Counted from the stretch's first letter, positions 45,491 to 60,059 are shown. The stretch is DNA of 64,000 bases from Chitinophaga sedimenti (GCF_023156195.1 NZ_JAKUKA010000001.1:434001-498000), one strand, 5' to 3'. Numbers and translations are program-made. The notes: generated by a model from the sequence alone, not told the origin.

Positions 45491-46604
45491 ATGAAGTCTG
45501 TGAACCAGGATGAACTGTTGGCACTAATAGCACGTGTGGAAATTGGCGAGGCTTCGGACGAAGATCTGTCGCGTTACAACGCCTGGTGCAACTCTTTCCA
45601 GGAAGATGCGCAGCCTGTAGCGGATTTTGACCGGATCAGCGCACGTATGCTGGCCGAGATCAATCGCCAGATCGAACCGAAGCGTTCGTACAAATTGTTA
45701 TATCGCACCGCCGCCGCGGCAGCTGTATTGCTGCTGCTGGGTACGGGCGTATGGTACTGGCGGCAGGAGTCGCCGGCGAAGTCGGTGGCGAAAGCGCAGC
45801 AAATAACGCCTGGTACTGAAAAAGCCACGCTCATATTAGGCGATGGCAGTGAAATTTCGCTGGAAGATGCGGAAGACGGGCAGCTCGCCAACAGGGCAGG
45901 AGCAAAGGTGGTGAAGCTGAAAGGCAACCAGCTGGCTTATCAGCAGGAGAATAACCGGCCTGCATCCATTGAATATAATACCCTGCAAACGCCCCGCGGT
46001 GGCAAATATCGCATTACGCTGCCGGATGGCACCCGGGTATGGCTAAACGCGGCCACCATGTTACGCTTCCCCACCCGCTTCGAGGGTAAGGAAAGACTGG
46101 TGCAGCTTAGCGGCGAGGCCTACTTCGAAGTGGCCGCCAACACGCAGCAGCCGTTTAAGGTGGCTACCGGTGATATGCAGGTGCAGGTATTGGGTACCTC
46201 GTTTAATATCATGTCCTATTCCGACGAACCGGCCATCCGCTCCACGTTGCTGGATGGCGCCGTTAAGCTGGTTAATGCCGGGGACGAAGTGGTGTTAAAA
46301 CCAGGACAACAGGGCGTGTATAATGGTACATCTCCCGCCTTCCGTATAGCGCAAGTGAATACTGCCGCCGTGGTAGCCTGGAAAGACGGGCAGTTCATCT
46401 TCGAAAATGAAGATATCAAAACGATCATGCGCCGCGTGGCGCGGTGGTACGATGCGGAGATCGAGTTTGCGCCGGGATTGGAGGATAAACATTTTGGAGC
46501 GACTATTTCACAACAAGGATATAAAGCTGGTATTGAAAGCGCTTGAAACAACCGGCTCCGTTCATTTTAAAATTCAGGGTAAGAAAATTCTGGTTATGCC
46601 ATAA
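45491..46604 (+). CDS. FecR-family anti-sigma factor, frameshifted at 3' end
   Basis: This inner-membrane anti-sigma protein has a cytosolic N-terminal part (about 1-80), one helix (AAAAVLLLLGTGVWYW) and a periplasmic FecR domain. The FecR domain carries NTLQTPRGGKYRITLPDGTR, VWLNAATMLRFPTRF and RLVQLSGEAYFEVAAN. The DUF4974 C-terminus breaks near 46520 and continues as NKDIKLVLKALETTG, ending KKILVMP. It is predicted to bind the sigma factor at 44873 and to receive a signal from the STN domain of the SusC protein. Confidence 0.92.
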
Positions 46605-46734
46605 CGCACAAATTCCGCTATCAAAACGCAAGATACAAATGACACGGAGAGATGCCGCGAACAAATGAATGTTCCGTTCGGGGAAGCTGCGTACATCCTC
46701 CGGATTTCTTCTAATTAATAATCAAGTCAGCCAA

Positions 46735-49700
46735 ATGAGTGACAAAAATTTCCGTATGAAAAGGTTGCTGTTGCGCCTCAAGCTGTTGTCCGCGCTGCTG
46801 TTGCTATCGCTCCTGCAAGTAAGCGCCCGGGCATTTTCCCAGCCGGTAAGCCTCCACGTAAAAAATGCTTCGTTGCAGGAGGTGTTTAAAAAGTTACACG
46901 ATCAGTACAAACTCGATTTTGTGTACGATGTGAAAATGCTCGGCAACGCCCGCAGAATCAGCATTTCTGTAGATCAACAACCCCTTCCCGCTGTGCTCGA
47001 CAAATGTTTTGAGCAACAACCGCTCACCTACGAACTGTTCGAAAATACGGTCGTGGTAAAAGCCCTCGCTGCTCCCGCCGCGCCCCGCCAGTCTGCTGCC
47101 TTCACCGTAAATGGTAAGGTAAGCGACAGTAAAGGTGCTGCATTAATCGGTGTAAGCATCCAGCTGAAAGGCACCATGACCGCCACCATGTCTGCCGAAG
47201 ACGGCAGCTACTCGTTAAAGCTGCCCGCCGATACGGGCACACTGGTGTTTACGTTCATGGGGTTCATCCCGCAGGAAGTGCCCGTGCTGAAACGTAAACA
47301 GATCAACGTAACGTTGCAGGACCGCTCCACGGACCTGAACGATGTAGTGATCGTGGGTTACGGCCAGCAGAAAAAATCAGTATGATCGGTGCGCAAAGCA
47401 GCATCCGTGCCGAAGAACTGAAACAACCCGTAGCCAACCTCACCAACCTGATCGCGGGCCGCGTGGCCGGTATGATCGGTGTACAACGTAGCGGCGAGCC
47501 GGGTTACGATAACGCGGAAATCTATATCCGCGGTATCTCTACATTTACCAACAGCTCTCCGCTGGTACTGGTAGATGGGGTGGAAAGAAGTTTTTCTAAC
47601 GTAGACCCGGAAGATATCGCCAGCTTCAGCATCCTGAAAGATGCTTCGGCTACCGCGGTATACGGTGTGCGCGGTGCGAACGGTGTTATCCTCATTACCA
47701 CCAAGCAGGGTAAACCCGGCAAGGTGCTGATCAATGCGCAGTACGACCAGGGTATTACGCAGTTCACGAAAATTCCCAAGTTCGCGGACGGCGTTACGTA
47801 TATGAAAATGGCCAACGAAGCCTACCTGAGCAGCAACCCCAATGAAACACTGCCCAAGTACTCCGATGAGCGCATCAAGTTAACACAGGATGGAACCGAT
47901 CCGGAACTGTATCCAAATGTAGACTGGATCAACACCCTCTTTAATAAGAGCGGACAAAACCGCCGTGCACGCGTAAACGCAAACGGTGGATCTGAGAAAG
48001 CAAATTATTACCTCTCCGTGGGTTACTACGACGAGAGCGGCATGTATAAAAGTGATAAGCTGGCCGATTATGACAACTCGGTGAAATTCACCCGTTACAA
48101 TTTTACTTCTAACCTCGGCCTGAACCTGACACCTACTACCAAGGTAGATTTCGGCGCCTCCGGCTGGATCAGCAATGGTAACTTCCCCGGTAACTCGGCT
48201 ACGTCCATCTGGTCGTCGGCCTACACACTGCCCCCGATCCTGATCCCGGTGAAGTACTCCAACGGTTTGCACTCGCAGATCCGCACCGCGGACGTATCCA
48301 ACCCTTACACCCTGCTTACGCAAACGGGTTATGTAAGCGAGTTTAAGAGCCAGTTGTGGAGCAATATCCGCCTGTCGCAGGACCTCGGCTTTTGGGTAAA
48401 AGGCCTGAACGTGACGGGTATGTTCAGCTTCGATAACTACAACAGCCACACCATCAGCCGTACGAAAACGGTAGACGGCTACCTGGCTACCGGCCGCGAT
48501 GCGGACGGCAACCTGCAGCTGGAACAAACAACGATCGGTACCGCCTATCTCGGGTACAACCGCTCCAACGGCGGAACCCGCCAGTTTTATACGGAAGCTG
48601 CGATCAATTACAGCAATAAATTCGGTAACCACGCGGTAAGCGGCATGGTGCTCTTTAACCAGTCCGACCGCGAAGACGCTTTCGCCGGCGACTTCATCGG
48701 TTCCATTCCCTATCGTTACATGGGCCTCGCCGGCAGGGCCACTTACGGTTATGCCGATCGTTACCTGGCGGAAGTGAACTTCGGTTACAACGGTTCTGAA
48801 ACGTTTGCGCCCGGCGCCCGCTTCGGTTTCTTCCCGTCTTATGGTGTAGGATGGGTAATGTCGGAAGAAAATTTCTTTGAGCCGGTAAAATCCGCGATAC
48901 AGTTTTTTAAACTGCGCTTCTCTTACGGCCTGGTAGGTAACAGTAACATCGGTGGCCGTCGTTTCGCCTACATTTCTACAGTAGGAGGCGGCAACGGCGG
49001 TTATTCCTACGGAGCCAACGGCATCGACAACAACATCGGCGGCCTGGATATCGGCGATTACGCGGTAGATGTAACCTGGGAAAAAGCCAAGAAATCCAAC
49101 CTGGGCATCGAAGCGCGTTTCTGGGATAACAATATTTCCCTTGTGGCCGACCTGTTTAACGAACGGCGTACCGGCATTTTCCGCCAGCGTGGCGATGTGC
49201 CGAACTACGCCGGTGTGCGCACTTTGCCCTGGGCTAACCTGGGTGAAATTCACAACCGTGGTGTAGATGCAACATTGGAGGTAAACAAGAAAGTAGGAAA
49301 AGACGTGATGATCGGCTTCCGCGGTAACTTTACCGGAACCGCGCCATGATCATCAACGACGCCAACGCGCCATGGCCTTATCCCTGGCAACAACGCATCG
49401 GCCGTAAACTGGGGCAACGGTTCGGTTACGAAGCCCTCGGCCTGTTTACGTCGCAGCATGAAATCGACAACTCCGCTTACCAGACCGGTGTAAACCGTCC
49501 CGGTGACATCCGCTATAAAGACTTTAACGGCGATGGCAAGATTGATACCTACGACCAGGGCCCTATCGGCTTCGGCAGCATCCCGGAGATCGTGTACGGT
49601 TTCGGGCCTACCATCAGCTGGAAAGGCTGGTCGCTCGCGGGTTGGTTCAAAGGTATTTCCAATGTAGATATCCAGTTGAACGGCGATGGCCTGCAGCCTT

Positions 49701-50070
49701 TCAGCCGTGGTGGCGAAAGAGGCAACCTGCTCTCTGTGATCACCGATCGCTGGACGCCTGAAAACAAGGCAGAGCGGCCTTTCTATCCAAGGTTGACCTA
49801 TGGTAATGACAACATGAACTACGTGAACAGTAACTGGTGGACGAAGAACGGTTCCTTCCTGCGGTTGCAGACGTTGCAGCTGAGCTACAATGTACGCGAT
49901 AACTGGATGAAACACCGGGCATGTCTGACCTCAACATCTATTTTATTGGGTACAACCTGATGACCGCCAGCAAATTTGATTTGTGGGACGTAGAACTGGG
50001 CGATGGCCGCGGCGCTTCTTATCCGCTGACCAAAACCTTCAACTTCGGGATTAAATGCACCTTCAAGTAA
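46735..50070 (+). CDS. susC: SusC/RagA-type TonB-dependent receptor with STN domain, three frameshifts
   Basis: This outer-membrane importer reconstructs to about 1110 residues. Domains in order are a signal peptide (LLLSLLQVSARAFSQ), an STN signalling domain (LHVKNASLQEVFKKLHD), a carboxypeptidase-like beta-sandwich (VNGKVSDSKGAALIGVSIQL), the plug (RISTFTNSSPLVLVDGVERS region) and the barrel ending NFGIKCTFK. Frame breaks lie near 47377, 49338 and 49908. The STN domain fits regulation through the adjacent FecR/ECF pair. It imports the glycan bound by the following SusD. Confidence 0.93.
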
Positions 50071-50081
50071 AACGGAACAAC

Positions 50082-51862
50082 ATGAAAAAATCACTCATCA
50101 TATCAGCATTTGCAGCGGCCATGGCACTTGGAGGTTGTAAAGATTACCTGGACCAGGTACCCAACGACCGCATCACTATAGAAGAAGTTTTTAAAAAGAA
50201 ACAAGGCTCCGAGGAGTACCTCGCGAACATTTATAGCTACGTTCCCGATCTTTCCATGCAATGGGATGGCTTTCCCTGGGTGAGCAACAGCGATGAAATG
50301 AACGTGACCGGAGCCAGTACCCTACATACGGCCTCGCACTGGGCAACCAGAGCGCCGGCACGGTATTGTTCGATAAGTGGGGTGGTTACTATACCGCTAT
50401 CCGTTCTGCAACTTATTTTATCAATCATATTGATGGAAATACGGAGATACTGGCCATCAATGGTCAGCAGCGCATCGATCAGTATAAAGCAGAAGCCCGC
50501 TTCCTGCGTGCTTACTACTATTTCCTGGTGATGCAGCAGTTTGGTCCCGCGGTGTTGGTGGGCGAAACGGAACTGGCCCCCGATGCTCCCGGAAGTGCTA
50601 TGCAGCTGCCGAGAAGTCATTTCGATACCTGCGTCGCCTATGTAGCCTCTGAACTTGATAAAGCAGCGGCGGTACTGCCTTTACGTCCGTCTAACAACGG
50701 TGTGGTAAGTGATGCGGAATATGGCCGCGCTACCAAAGGCATGGCCCTTTCTGTAAAATCGCGCCTGCTGCTGTATGCTGCCAGCGACCAGTACAACGGT
50801 AATACCGATATGGCGGGTTTTGTAGATAAAGATGGTAAACCGTTTATTTCGCAAACATACGATCCGGAGAAATGGCGTTTGGCCGCGGAGGCCGCCAAAC
50901 AGGTGATCGATCTGGGTATTTACAGCCTGTACGAAGATCCGGGCGGCGATCCGATCAAATCATTGCAGGGAATTTTCCTGCAAGCCTGGAACAATGAACA
51001 GATTTTTGTGAGAAAGGCCAACAATCTCTGGAACTTCGACGTACACGCTATGCCCCGGCAGGCCGGTGGCTGGTGCGGACTTGGCCCCACACAGGAAATG
51101 GTGGACGCTTATTTTATGAGCGATGGTCTGAGCATACAGGAGTCGCCGAACTACCGCGAAACTGGTTTTACAGATGTAGGCGGCCGCCAGGTATACAACA
51201 TGTACATGAACCGCGAGCCACGTTTTTATGCCTCTATCACGTACAACAACAGCCGCTTCCAGGGAGGTAATATGCAGTCGGAGGGTACCGTAACGTTCTT
51301 CGTGTCCGGGCCTAACGGTAAAAATGGTCACCCGACAGACTATACGAAAACAGGTTACCTGGTACGTAAAAACGTGGGTACGCAAACGAACAGTGGCTCC
51401 GGTGGCAACGGTGCGCGACAGAACCGCCCGCTGGCTATTTTCCGCCTGGGAGAAATCTACCTGAATTATGTAGAAGCATTGAACGAATATAATCCCGGCG
51501 ATCCGGACATCGCCAAATACCTGAACCTGATCCGCAAAAGAGCCGGTGTGCCTATGTATGGCGAAGGCGCTAATGCACTACCGGTTCCGGTGGGTAAAGA
51601 AGCGATGCGTGCTAAAATCCGCGCCGAACGCCGGGTGGAACTGGCCTTTGAAAGCCATCGCTGGTTCGATATCCGTCGCTGGAAAATCGTGGGTAGCGTA
51701 ATGGGGCAACTGCATGGTATGAACGTAAACAAGGACGGAAATGAGTTCTATCAGCGCGTGCCCGCGGTAGTACATGTGTATCGCCCCGAGTTCCAGTGGT
51801 TTCCTATCAGCCAGTACGAAATGGACCGGGGCAAACTGCTGATCCAAAACCCGGGCTGGTAA
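50082..51862 (+). CDS. susD: SusD/RagB-type glycan-binding lipoprotein, frameshifted
   Basis: This surface lipoprotein caps the SusC channel. SPII signal AAMALGGCKDYLD; SusD N-terminal motif DQVPNDRITIEEVFKK; TPR-like helices including QYKAEARFLRAYYYFLVMQQ; C-terminal motif RAERRVELAFESHRWFDIRR. The frame is lost near 50330 (TGAST, then LGNQSAGTVLFDKWGGYY). The total of about 593 residues is normal. It starts 11 nt after susC. Confidence 0.93.
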
Positions 51863-51893
51863 ACAACATCGTTCACATTAAGCAACATTCATC

Positions 51894-52853
51894 ATGTTTA
51901 TAAAAAGATTATTTCTGCTGACAGGTGTACTGGCCACCCTGGCTGCCTGTAAAGACGAATACGACCTGCCCGAGCAGCCGTTGGAAAACTACATCAGCGT
52001 GTACATGCCGCAGGCTGTAAACAGCCCGGTGAGCAAAACCCCGGATATAGCGGACACGCTGCAATACATTATTTACGGCGCCAACTATGGCGGGCAGGAC
52101 TATCCCGGCAAAGACATCAACATCAGCTTTAAGGTAGATCCGCTGCTGGCAGATAGTTTTAACACGGCAAACAACACCAGCTACGAGCTGCTGCCCACGA
52201 AAGGTTATGACCTGGAAACGCTGGAATCTACCATCGGTAAGGGCAAGTTGAACACCGCACCGCTGAAGGTCAGCGTGCGCACAAAAGGTGTTAATTCCAT
52301 CGATGCGCTTAAAACCTACATCCTGCCGGTGTCTATCGCCACTTCTTCAGAAAAAGTAAACGAGAAACTGCGCACTACTTTTTACATCATCAAAGCGCAG
52401 CCGAAGCTGGCCGACTATCCCGATTACGACCGTGCCGGTTGGGCCATTGCCGGTTTCTCTTCTGAGGAAGCCAATGGCGAAGGTGCGAATAACGGGCATG
52501 CCAAACATACGCTGGACGGCGATAAGGGCACCTTCTGGCACTCACAGTGGCAGGGCGCATCACCTGGTCCTCCCCACTATATAATCTACGACATGGGAGC
52601 GGAGAAAGAAGTGCACGGCATTTCACTGCTTGCCCGGCAGAATACCGGCAGCGGCAAGCCTTCTGTAGTAGTGGTGGAAACCAGCCTGGATAATATAAGC
52701 TGGACAAATGGCGGTACGCTTGAACTGCAAAACACGCAGGACCTGCAACGCAGGTTCCTGAACGGGTTTAAGCAGGCGCGCTACGTGAAAATTACCATCA
52801 CGGCTGCGTTCAGTGCTTCTTATTCCAGCCTGGCGGAGTTCTACGCATTCTAA
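51894..52853 (+). CDS. DUF1735 plus CBM32 (F5/8 type C) surface lipoprotein
   Basis: Lipoprotein signal GVLATLAACKDEYD. The N-terminal half (residues 35-165) matches DUF1735-type domains (NISFKVDPLLADSFN, LKTYILPVSIAT). The C-terminal half is a discoidin/CBM32 fold: HTLDGDKGTFWHSQWQG, YIIYDMGAEKEVHGISLL, FKQARYVKITIT. It probably contributes carbohydrate binding next to SusD. It is intact, with 319 residues, between susD and the GH2 enzyme. Confidence 0.9.
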   Translation: MFIKRLFLLTGVLATLAACKDEYDLPEQPLENYISVYMPQAVNSPVSKTPDIADTLQYIIYGANYGGQDYPGKDINISFKVDPLLADSFNTANNTSYELLPTKGYDLETLESTIGKGKLNTAPLKVSVRTKGVNSIDALKTYILPVSIATSSEKVNEKLRTTFYIIKAQPKLADYPDYDRAGWAIAGFSSEEANGEGANNGHAKHTLDGDKGTFWHSQWQGASPGPPHYIIYDMGAEKEVHGISLLARQNTGSGKPSVVVVETSLDNISWTNGGTLELQNTQDLQRRFLNGFKQARYVKITITAAFSASYSSLAEFYAF

Positions 52854-52870
52854 ATAAAAGACGAAATACA

Positions 52871-55997
<3,127 letters not shown>

Positions 55998-56028
55998 CGT
56001 TATTATCATTATCATATCACGATGTATT

Positions 56029-56057
56029 GGCCATGCAACTTTTTGCGTGGCCTTTTT
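56029..56057 (+). terminator. terminator of the SusC/SusD/GH2 operon
   Basis: A 10-bp stem GGCCATGCAA/TTGCGTGGCC (one G-U pair) with loop CTTT is followed by T5. It lies between the GH2 gene and the convergent MFS gene. Confidence 0.75.
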
Positions 56058-56084
56058 AATTGCCAATGCTTATTGCTGGACAAG

Positions 56085-57289
56085 TTACAGTGCCTTGTGA
56101 CGATCCGTTAACACAAGACTTAAAGCGATGAGGCCGATTCCTGCAAACCCGATGACCATGGGCATCACACTGTGCGCCAGCAATGCCGATATAATGGAGC
56201 CCAGGGAGGCGCCGACGAAGAAGAAGCAGGTGCCGTACAGCGAAGCGGCAATACCGGCCATATCGCCCATGGGCTCCATGGCCAGCGCGCTGCTATTAGG
56301 CTCGATGGCCAGGTTGGCGCCCATCAAAAGACCAATGCAGGTAAAGAAAAAGGGGAGTGGCGGCTGCGGCCGGAATAAAAGACTGCCGGCTAATAAAACC
56401 ATGGCTACAACGACGTAGATGATCAGTAATCCTTTTATGGCGCGGCGGGTGCCAAACCGTGCAGAGATGGCCGCGTTAGACAAGGCGCCCAGCGCCATGG
56501 TGAGTCCGATGGCCCCGAATATGATGGCAAACAACGTGGGTTGTCCGTAAAGGTCGCTGATGATATGTTCGGAACTGGCTACATAAGTACTGATGCCTGT
56601 AAACAAAATGGTGGTGAGGGTGGTATAACGAAGAAAGGTGGTGTTGCGGAGTGCATGCCCGATAGCGCGCAGCACTGCCCCGGGATGAATAACACTGCGG
56701 CGCTCCGGTGGTAATGATTCTTCCAGGCGGAAAGACCAGAGTGCAACCACCACGGCGAAAGCGGGGGCGTCAGGAAAACGGCCTGCCAGGAAGCAACGGA
56801 GAGAATGACCAGTCCCAGGAAAGGTGCTACCACCGGCGTAAACAGGAAAATGGTCAGGATGAATGAAAGCGTCCGCGCCATCGCATCGCCGGAAAAGCGA
56901 TCGCGTACGCCTGCTATCGTGGTCATAAATACCGCGGATGCGCCCATACCCGCCACGAAACGTGCGGCGAACAGGATGGACAGGCTGGGGGCAAAAGCAG
57001 CTACGATGCCGCCGGCGATGTACAGTGGAAACCCGATGCGCAGGATGGCCAGCCGCCCGTACCGGTCGGATAAAGTGCCGAACAGCAGTTGCGCTACTTG
57101 TCCCCAGAAGAAGAAGGTTACTACTTTGGAAGTGTCGGCCGAATGTGGCCCCAGGCCGAAGTGACGCCGCAGTTCGCCGAATACGGGCAGCATGATGTCG
57201 ATCCCTACAGCAGTAAGCATCATGCTGCAGGCCGAAAAGGCGATGAATTCAGAAGTAGACATCCGCATAGCGGGAGGATTGCTGATCAT
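56085..57289 (-). CDS. MFS drug-resistance transporter (Bcr/CflA type), frameshifted
   Basis: This 12-helix exporter carries GIDIMLPVFGELRRHFGL at the first helix and WGQVAQLLFGTLSDRYGRLAI (motif A) after helix 2. The frame breaks near 56775, where C5 should be C6, and resumes AFAVVVALWSFRLEESLPPE into the C-terminal six helices. The reconstructed length is about 400 residues. The adjacent TetR gene upstream on the same strand, with a palindromic operator, suggests ligand-induced efflux. Confidence 0.9.
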
Positions 57290-57340
57290 ATCATAAAACT
57301 AATGGCTTTATTTCCGGCTAAAGGGGGCAAATGAGACAAA

Positions 57341-57946
57341 TTACAGGGTGATTTTAGCCGCATGCCGTGCAGACAAGTACGGATAAAACATCGCCTCCAT
57401 CTGCCGGGTAAACGCCGTTGCGGCCTTTTCGCCCCGCAACTGATCGGTTAGCTCGTTACTCGACAGCCAGAAATCTGCCACAATAAAAATCTGCCGTACC
57501 AGTGCTTTCCACACCTTGGGGGGAACATCTTTCTGAAATATACCTCCCTGTACCAGCTTTTTAAAGATTCCTTTAAACTCCTTTTCCCGCCGTTGCATCA
57601 TACCGGCATACTGCTCCCGGATTTTGGGAAGGCGGGCGCCAATGGCCACGAAGTGCAGGAAGATAAAACGATACTTATATTCGATGTCGAACGACTGGCG
57701 GTAAAACGAACGCAGCGTATCCAGCCCGATGTGTTTTACTTTATCCAGGTTGATGACGAGCACGCTGAATTCCGCCACCAGCCGGTCCCACAATGCCATG
57801 ATCACATCATCTGTCTGTTTAAAATGATAATGGAGGTTGCCGGGACTGATGTCCATCGCGGCCGCAATGTGGCGTGTCGTAGCATCGATGCCTTTTTCAT
57901 TATACAACTCCAGGGCGGCGGCAAGTATGCGTGATTTGGTGTCCAT
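57341..57946 (-). CDS. TetR-family transcriptional repressor
   Basis: The N-terminal HTH (RILAAALELYNEKGIDATTR, HIAAAMDISPGNLHYHF) and an all-helical ligand-binding domain make 201 residues. The C-terminal part resembles the TetR group with DUF5122-like PYLSARH ends. A perfect 18-bp inverted repeat directly upstream is the obvious operator, giving autorepression and control of the divergent small gene. The MFS gene 51 nt downstream is probably in the same transcript. Confidence 0.9.
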   Translation of the reverse strand: MDTKSRILAAALELYNEKGIDATTRHIAAAMDISPGNLHYHFKQTDDVIMALWDRLVAEFSVLVINLDKVKHIGLDTLRSFYRQSFDIEYKYRFIFLHFVAIGARLPKIREQYAGMMQRREKEFKGIFKKLVQGGIFQKDVPPKVWKALVRQIFIVADFWLSSNELTDQLRGEKAATAFTRQMEAMFYPYLSARHAAKITL

Positions 57947-57956
57947 TCCTCAAAAA

Positions 57957-58001
57957 TAGAACAAATGTACTAATCCGGAATAAATTAGTACATTTGTTCT
58001 A
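57957..58001. promoter_or_regulatory. TetR operator with divergent TAnnTTTG promoters
   Basis: The arms TAGAACAAATGTACTAAT (57957-57974) and ATTAGTACATTTGTTCTA (57984-58001) are perfect 18-bp inverted repeats around a 9-nt spacer. Each arm contains TACATTTG on the strand reading outward, a perfect -7 box, so repressor binding would block both promoters. Confidence 0.85.
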
Positions 58002-58006
58002 AATTG

Positions 58007-58201
58007 ATGTGCATGGAAACGCCAACGGAGTCAAAAGAGGAAAAGTCGTTATGGAAAACGATCAGGCAGTCTGTACTTCCCGTAAAAGACACGGATCATC
58101 AACTGGTTAAAGTCAGTAAGAATACCGGTTTTGCTATCTTTTTAATATTGTTCTCATGCGTATCGCTGGCATTAGTATCGGCCATTGCATTCGTACTCTG
58201 A
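58007..58201 (+). CDS. small membrane protein under TetR operator
   Basis: A 64-residue protein (MCMETPTESKEEKSLWKTIR) with one C-terminal helix (FAIFLILFSCVSLALVSAIAF). The mRNA would start at most a few nucleotides before the ATG, given the -7 box at 57989-57996, so ATG 58013 may be the true start with a near-leaderless transcript. The family is unknown. Confidence 0.55.
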   Translation: MCMETPTESKEEKSLWKTIRQSVLPVKDTDHQLVKVSKNTGFAIFLILFSCVSLALVSAIAFVL

Positions 58202-58551
58202 AGTCGCTGTCCGATCCGCTATTTTGCGGTTATTTCGCGGCCTGGCTGCTGATTCATATTTGCAGGTGGGCACATTATCCTATTCCCTTGCTTAACAACT
58301 GGCTCACGGATTTTCTGTTTGTTCCCGCAGTGGCGCATATCGCGTTAACGCTTACCCAACAACTATTTCTTCGCAATCCGGCTTATCGATACCCGCTACA
58401 TTTCCTGTTGCTGGCCGCATTATACGTGTCCATTGTTTTCGAGATCGTGTTACCACGCTATTATTCCTTTACCACAGGCGATCCTGTGGACGTGATCTGT
58501 TACTTCGCCGGCGCCTTCTTCTATTTTGGCGTGCATCAGCGAATCAAGTAA
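58156..58551 (+). CDS. small polytopic membrane protein
   Basis: About four helices: PLFCGYFAAWLLIHICRW, LFVPAVAHIALTLTQQLF, FLLLAALYVSIVFEIVLP and DVICYFAGAFFYFGV. Similar short proteins in Bacteroidota carry an unverified transporter name, so I give none. It overlaps the preceding gene by 46 nt in another frame. The start may be later or the overlap may reflect a missed base. Confidence 0.55.
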   Translation: MRIAGISIGHCIRTLKSLSDPLFCGYFAAWLLIHICRWAHYPIPLLNNWLTDFLFVPAVAHIALTLTQQLFLRNPAYRYPLHFLLLAALYVSIVFEIVLPRYYSFTTGDPVDVICYFAGAFFYFGVHQRIK

Positions 58552-58560
58552 TTTTGATAG

Positions 58561-59078
58561 ATGAAGGACATTATCATCACCAAAGCAAATGTGCGGGACG
58601 TAGCCACTATTCAATTAATAGGGAGGGGCACTTTTTTGAAACCTTCGCACAACACAATACCGCTGAAGATATGCAAAAATACCTCGATGAAAGCTTCAGT
58701 GAAGCCAAAGTACAGGCCGAACTGGTAAACCCCCAATCGTTTTTCTTTATCGCCTGGGAAGATAATAATCCCGTTGGTTACCTAAAACTGAATGTAGGCG
58801 GCGCGCAAACCGAACCACAAAATACCTCCGCCATGGAAATCGAACGCATTTATGTACAGGCTGCCTGGCATGGTAAAAAGGTAGGGCAACTCCTGTACGA
58901 CAAAGCACTCGCCACTGCGCAGGAGCAGGGTAAAGCCTATCTCTGGTTAGGGGTGTGGGAGGAGAATGTACGGGCGATCCGCTTTTATGAAAAGAACGGG
59001 TTTGTGGCGTTTGATAAGCATATTTTCAGGATTGGTCAGGACGAGCAGACGGATATTATGATGAAGAAAATGTTATAA
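58561..59078 (+). CDS. GNAT-family N-acetyltransferase, frameshifted
   Basis: An acetyl-CoA-dependent acetyltransferase. From ATG 58561 (MKDIIITKANVRDVATIQLI) a T6 run near 58636 should be T7, restoring FETFAQHNTAEDMQKYL. The core motif IERIYVQAAWHGKKVGQLLYD binds the CoA pyrophosphate, and ENVRAIRFYEKNGFVAFD is motif B. The 172-residue reconstruction fits GNAT. The substrate is unknown. Confidence 0.87.
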
Positions 59079-59117
59079 GTACAGTACAGTTGGTATGCAT
59101 TTCGTAGTGGTTTTTAT

Positions 59118-59864
59118 ATGAAACACCTGAGAAACGCCTTTCTGCTGATCGCCTGCCTGCCCCTGGCAGTATACGCTCAAAGTGATAAAATCAACACAGA
59201 CCAGCCGGATCAATCTACCGGTGCATCCGTTATTCATCCACGGAGTTTCCAACTGGAAACCTCTTTTTATGTGAATCATTTCCCGGGCGAAGGTACAGCC
59301 GCCGTTTCTTCCAACCTGCTCCGATACGGTTTGTTTAAACCGCTGGAGGTGAGGGTAGTGGCGGAACAGGGGTATCACCGGGACCTGTACATAACGGAAT
59401 CGGCCCACGGTTCCACGCCGCTGGCTATCGGGGCTAAGTGGTCGGTCCTGGAAGAAGACGAAACGCGGCCGGCCGTATCTGTGATGGCCCAGTTACAGCT
59501 GCCTTTCACCAATGGAGATCAGCTGCATTTATGGTCACCGGCGTTCACGTTCATTGCTGAAAAACAGTTGAACGACTTCACCCTCACCGTAAATGCTGGA
59601 CCTAAGCAGGCAGCCTACGAGCGGGTGTGGGATTTTCAATCTACCGCGGACGTGAAATATGAAATCACCAAAGCCGTGTCTGTATTTGGGGAGTACTTTG
59701 GACAGTTTGAAGCACACCAGGAGCCGCATCACAATATTGACGGCGGATTGTTGTACACGCCGGGAAGCCGCCTGCAATTACATATAAGCGGCGGAAGCAG
59801 CGTTCAGCATCATCCTTCCAATTACTTTGTTACCACCGGACTGGCTTATCATTTTGGTAAATGA
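59118..59864 (+). CDS. outer-membrane transporter-like protein (Phenol_MetA_deg type)
   Basis: The signal peptide FLLIACLPLAVYAQ is followed by KINTDQPDQSTGASVIHPRS, typical of the MetA-pathway/transporter beta-barrel family in Bacteroidota (NTDRPDQTES variants). Alternating strands run to the terminal YFVTTGLAYHFGK. It has 248 residues and an intact frame. The role is not known beyond a presumed outer-membrane barrel. Confidence 0.8.
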   Translation: MKHLRNAFLLIACLPLAVYAQSDKINTDQPDQSTGASVIHPRSFQLETSFYVNHFPGEGTAAVSSNLLRYGLFKPLEVRVVAEQGYHRDLYITESAHGSTPLAIGAKWSVLEEDETRPAVSVMAQLQLPFTNGDQLHLWSPAFTFIAEKQLNDFTLTVNAGPKQAAYERVWDFQSTADVKYEITKAVSVFGEYFGQFEAHQEPHHNIDGGLLYTPGSRLQLHISGGSSVQHHPSNYFVTTGLAYHFGK

Positions 59865-60059
59865 TTAGGATACCTGACGGATGTTCCTTTCCTGCAGCCA
59901 GCTGTGGAAGCCAGCTACATCGCTGGGATAAAAGCGGCGGATTTCGCGGTTGTGTAAACAGAGTACGAACAGGTCGGTGCCGGCCCAATGATAGGCCGAA
60001 ATAGCATCGCATGAGCAGGGGAGTTCTTCAAAGTAGGTTTCGTTATATGTAGATTGCAT
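59865..60059 (-). CDS. hypothetical protein of 64 residues
   Basis: From ATG 60059 the frame reads MQSTYNETYFEELPCSCDAI and ends FHSWLQERNIRQVS. The FYPSDVAGFHSWLQER segment recalls short Bacteroidota proteins ending in a Phe-Trp-Leu helix. The stop is directly adjacent to the convergent barrel gene. No function is recognised. Confidence 0.5.
   Translation of the reverse strand: MQSTYNETYFEELPCSCDAISAYHWAGTDLFVLCLHNREIRRFYPSDVAGFHSWLQERNIRQVS

Noticed and set aside
47880-49253. 457-codon open frame antisense to susC
   Set aside because: It is an exact shadow of a well-supported SusC gene, with Arg/Val/Ala-rich composition and no domain or signal; long antisense frames are common in GC-rich codon contexts.
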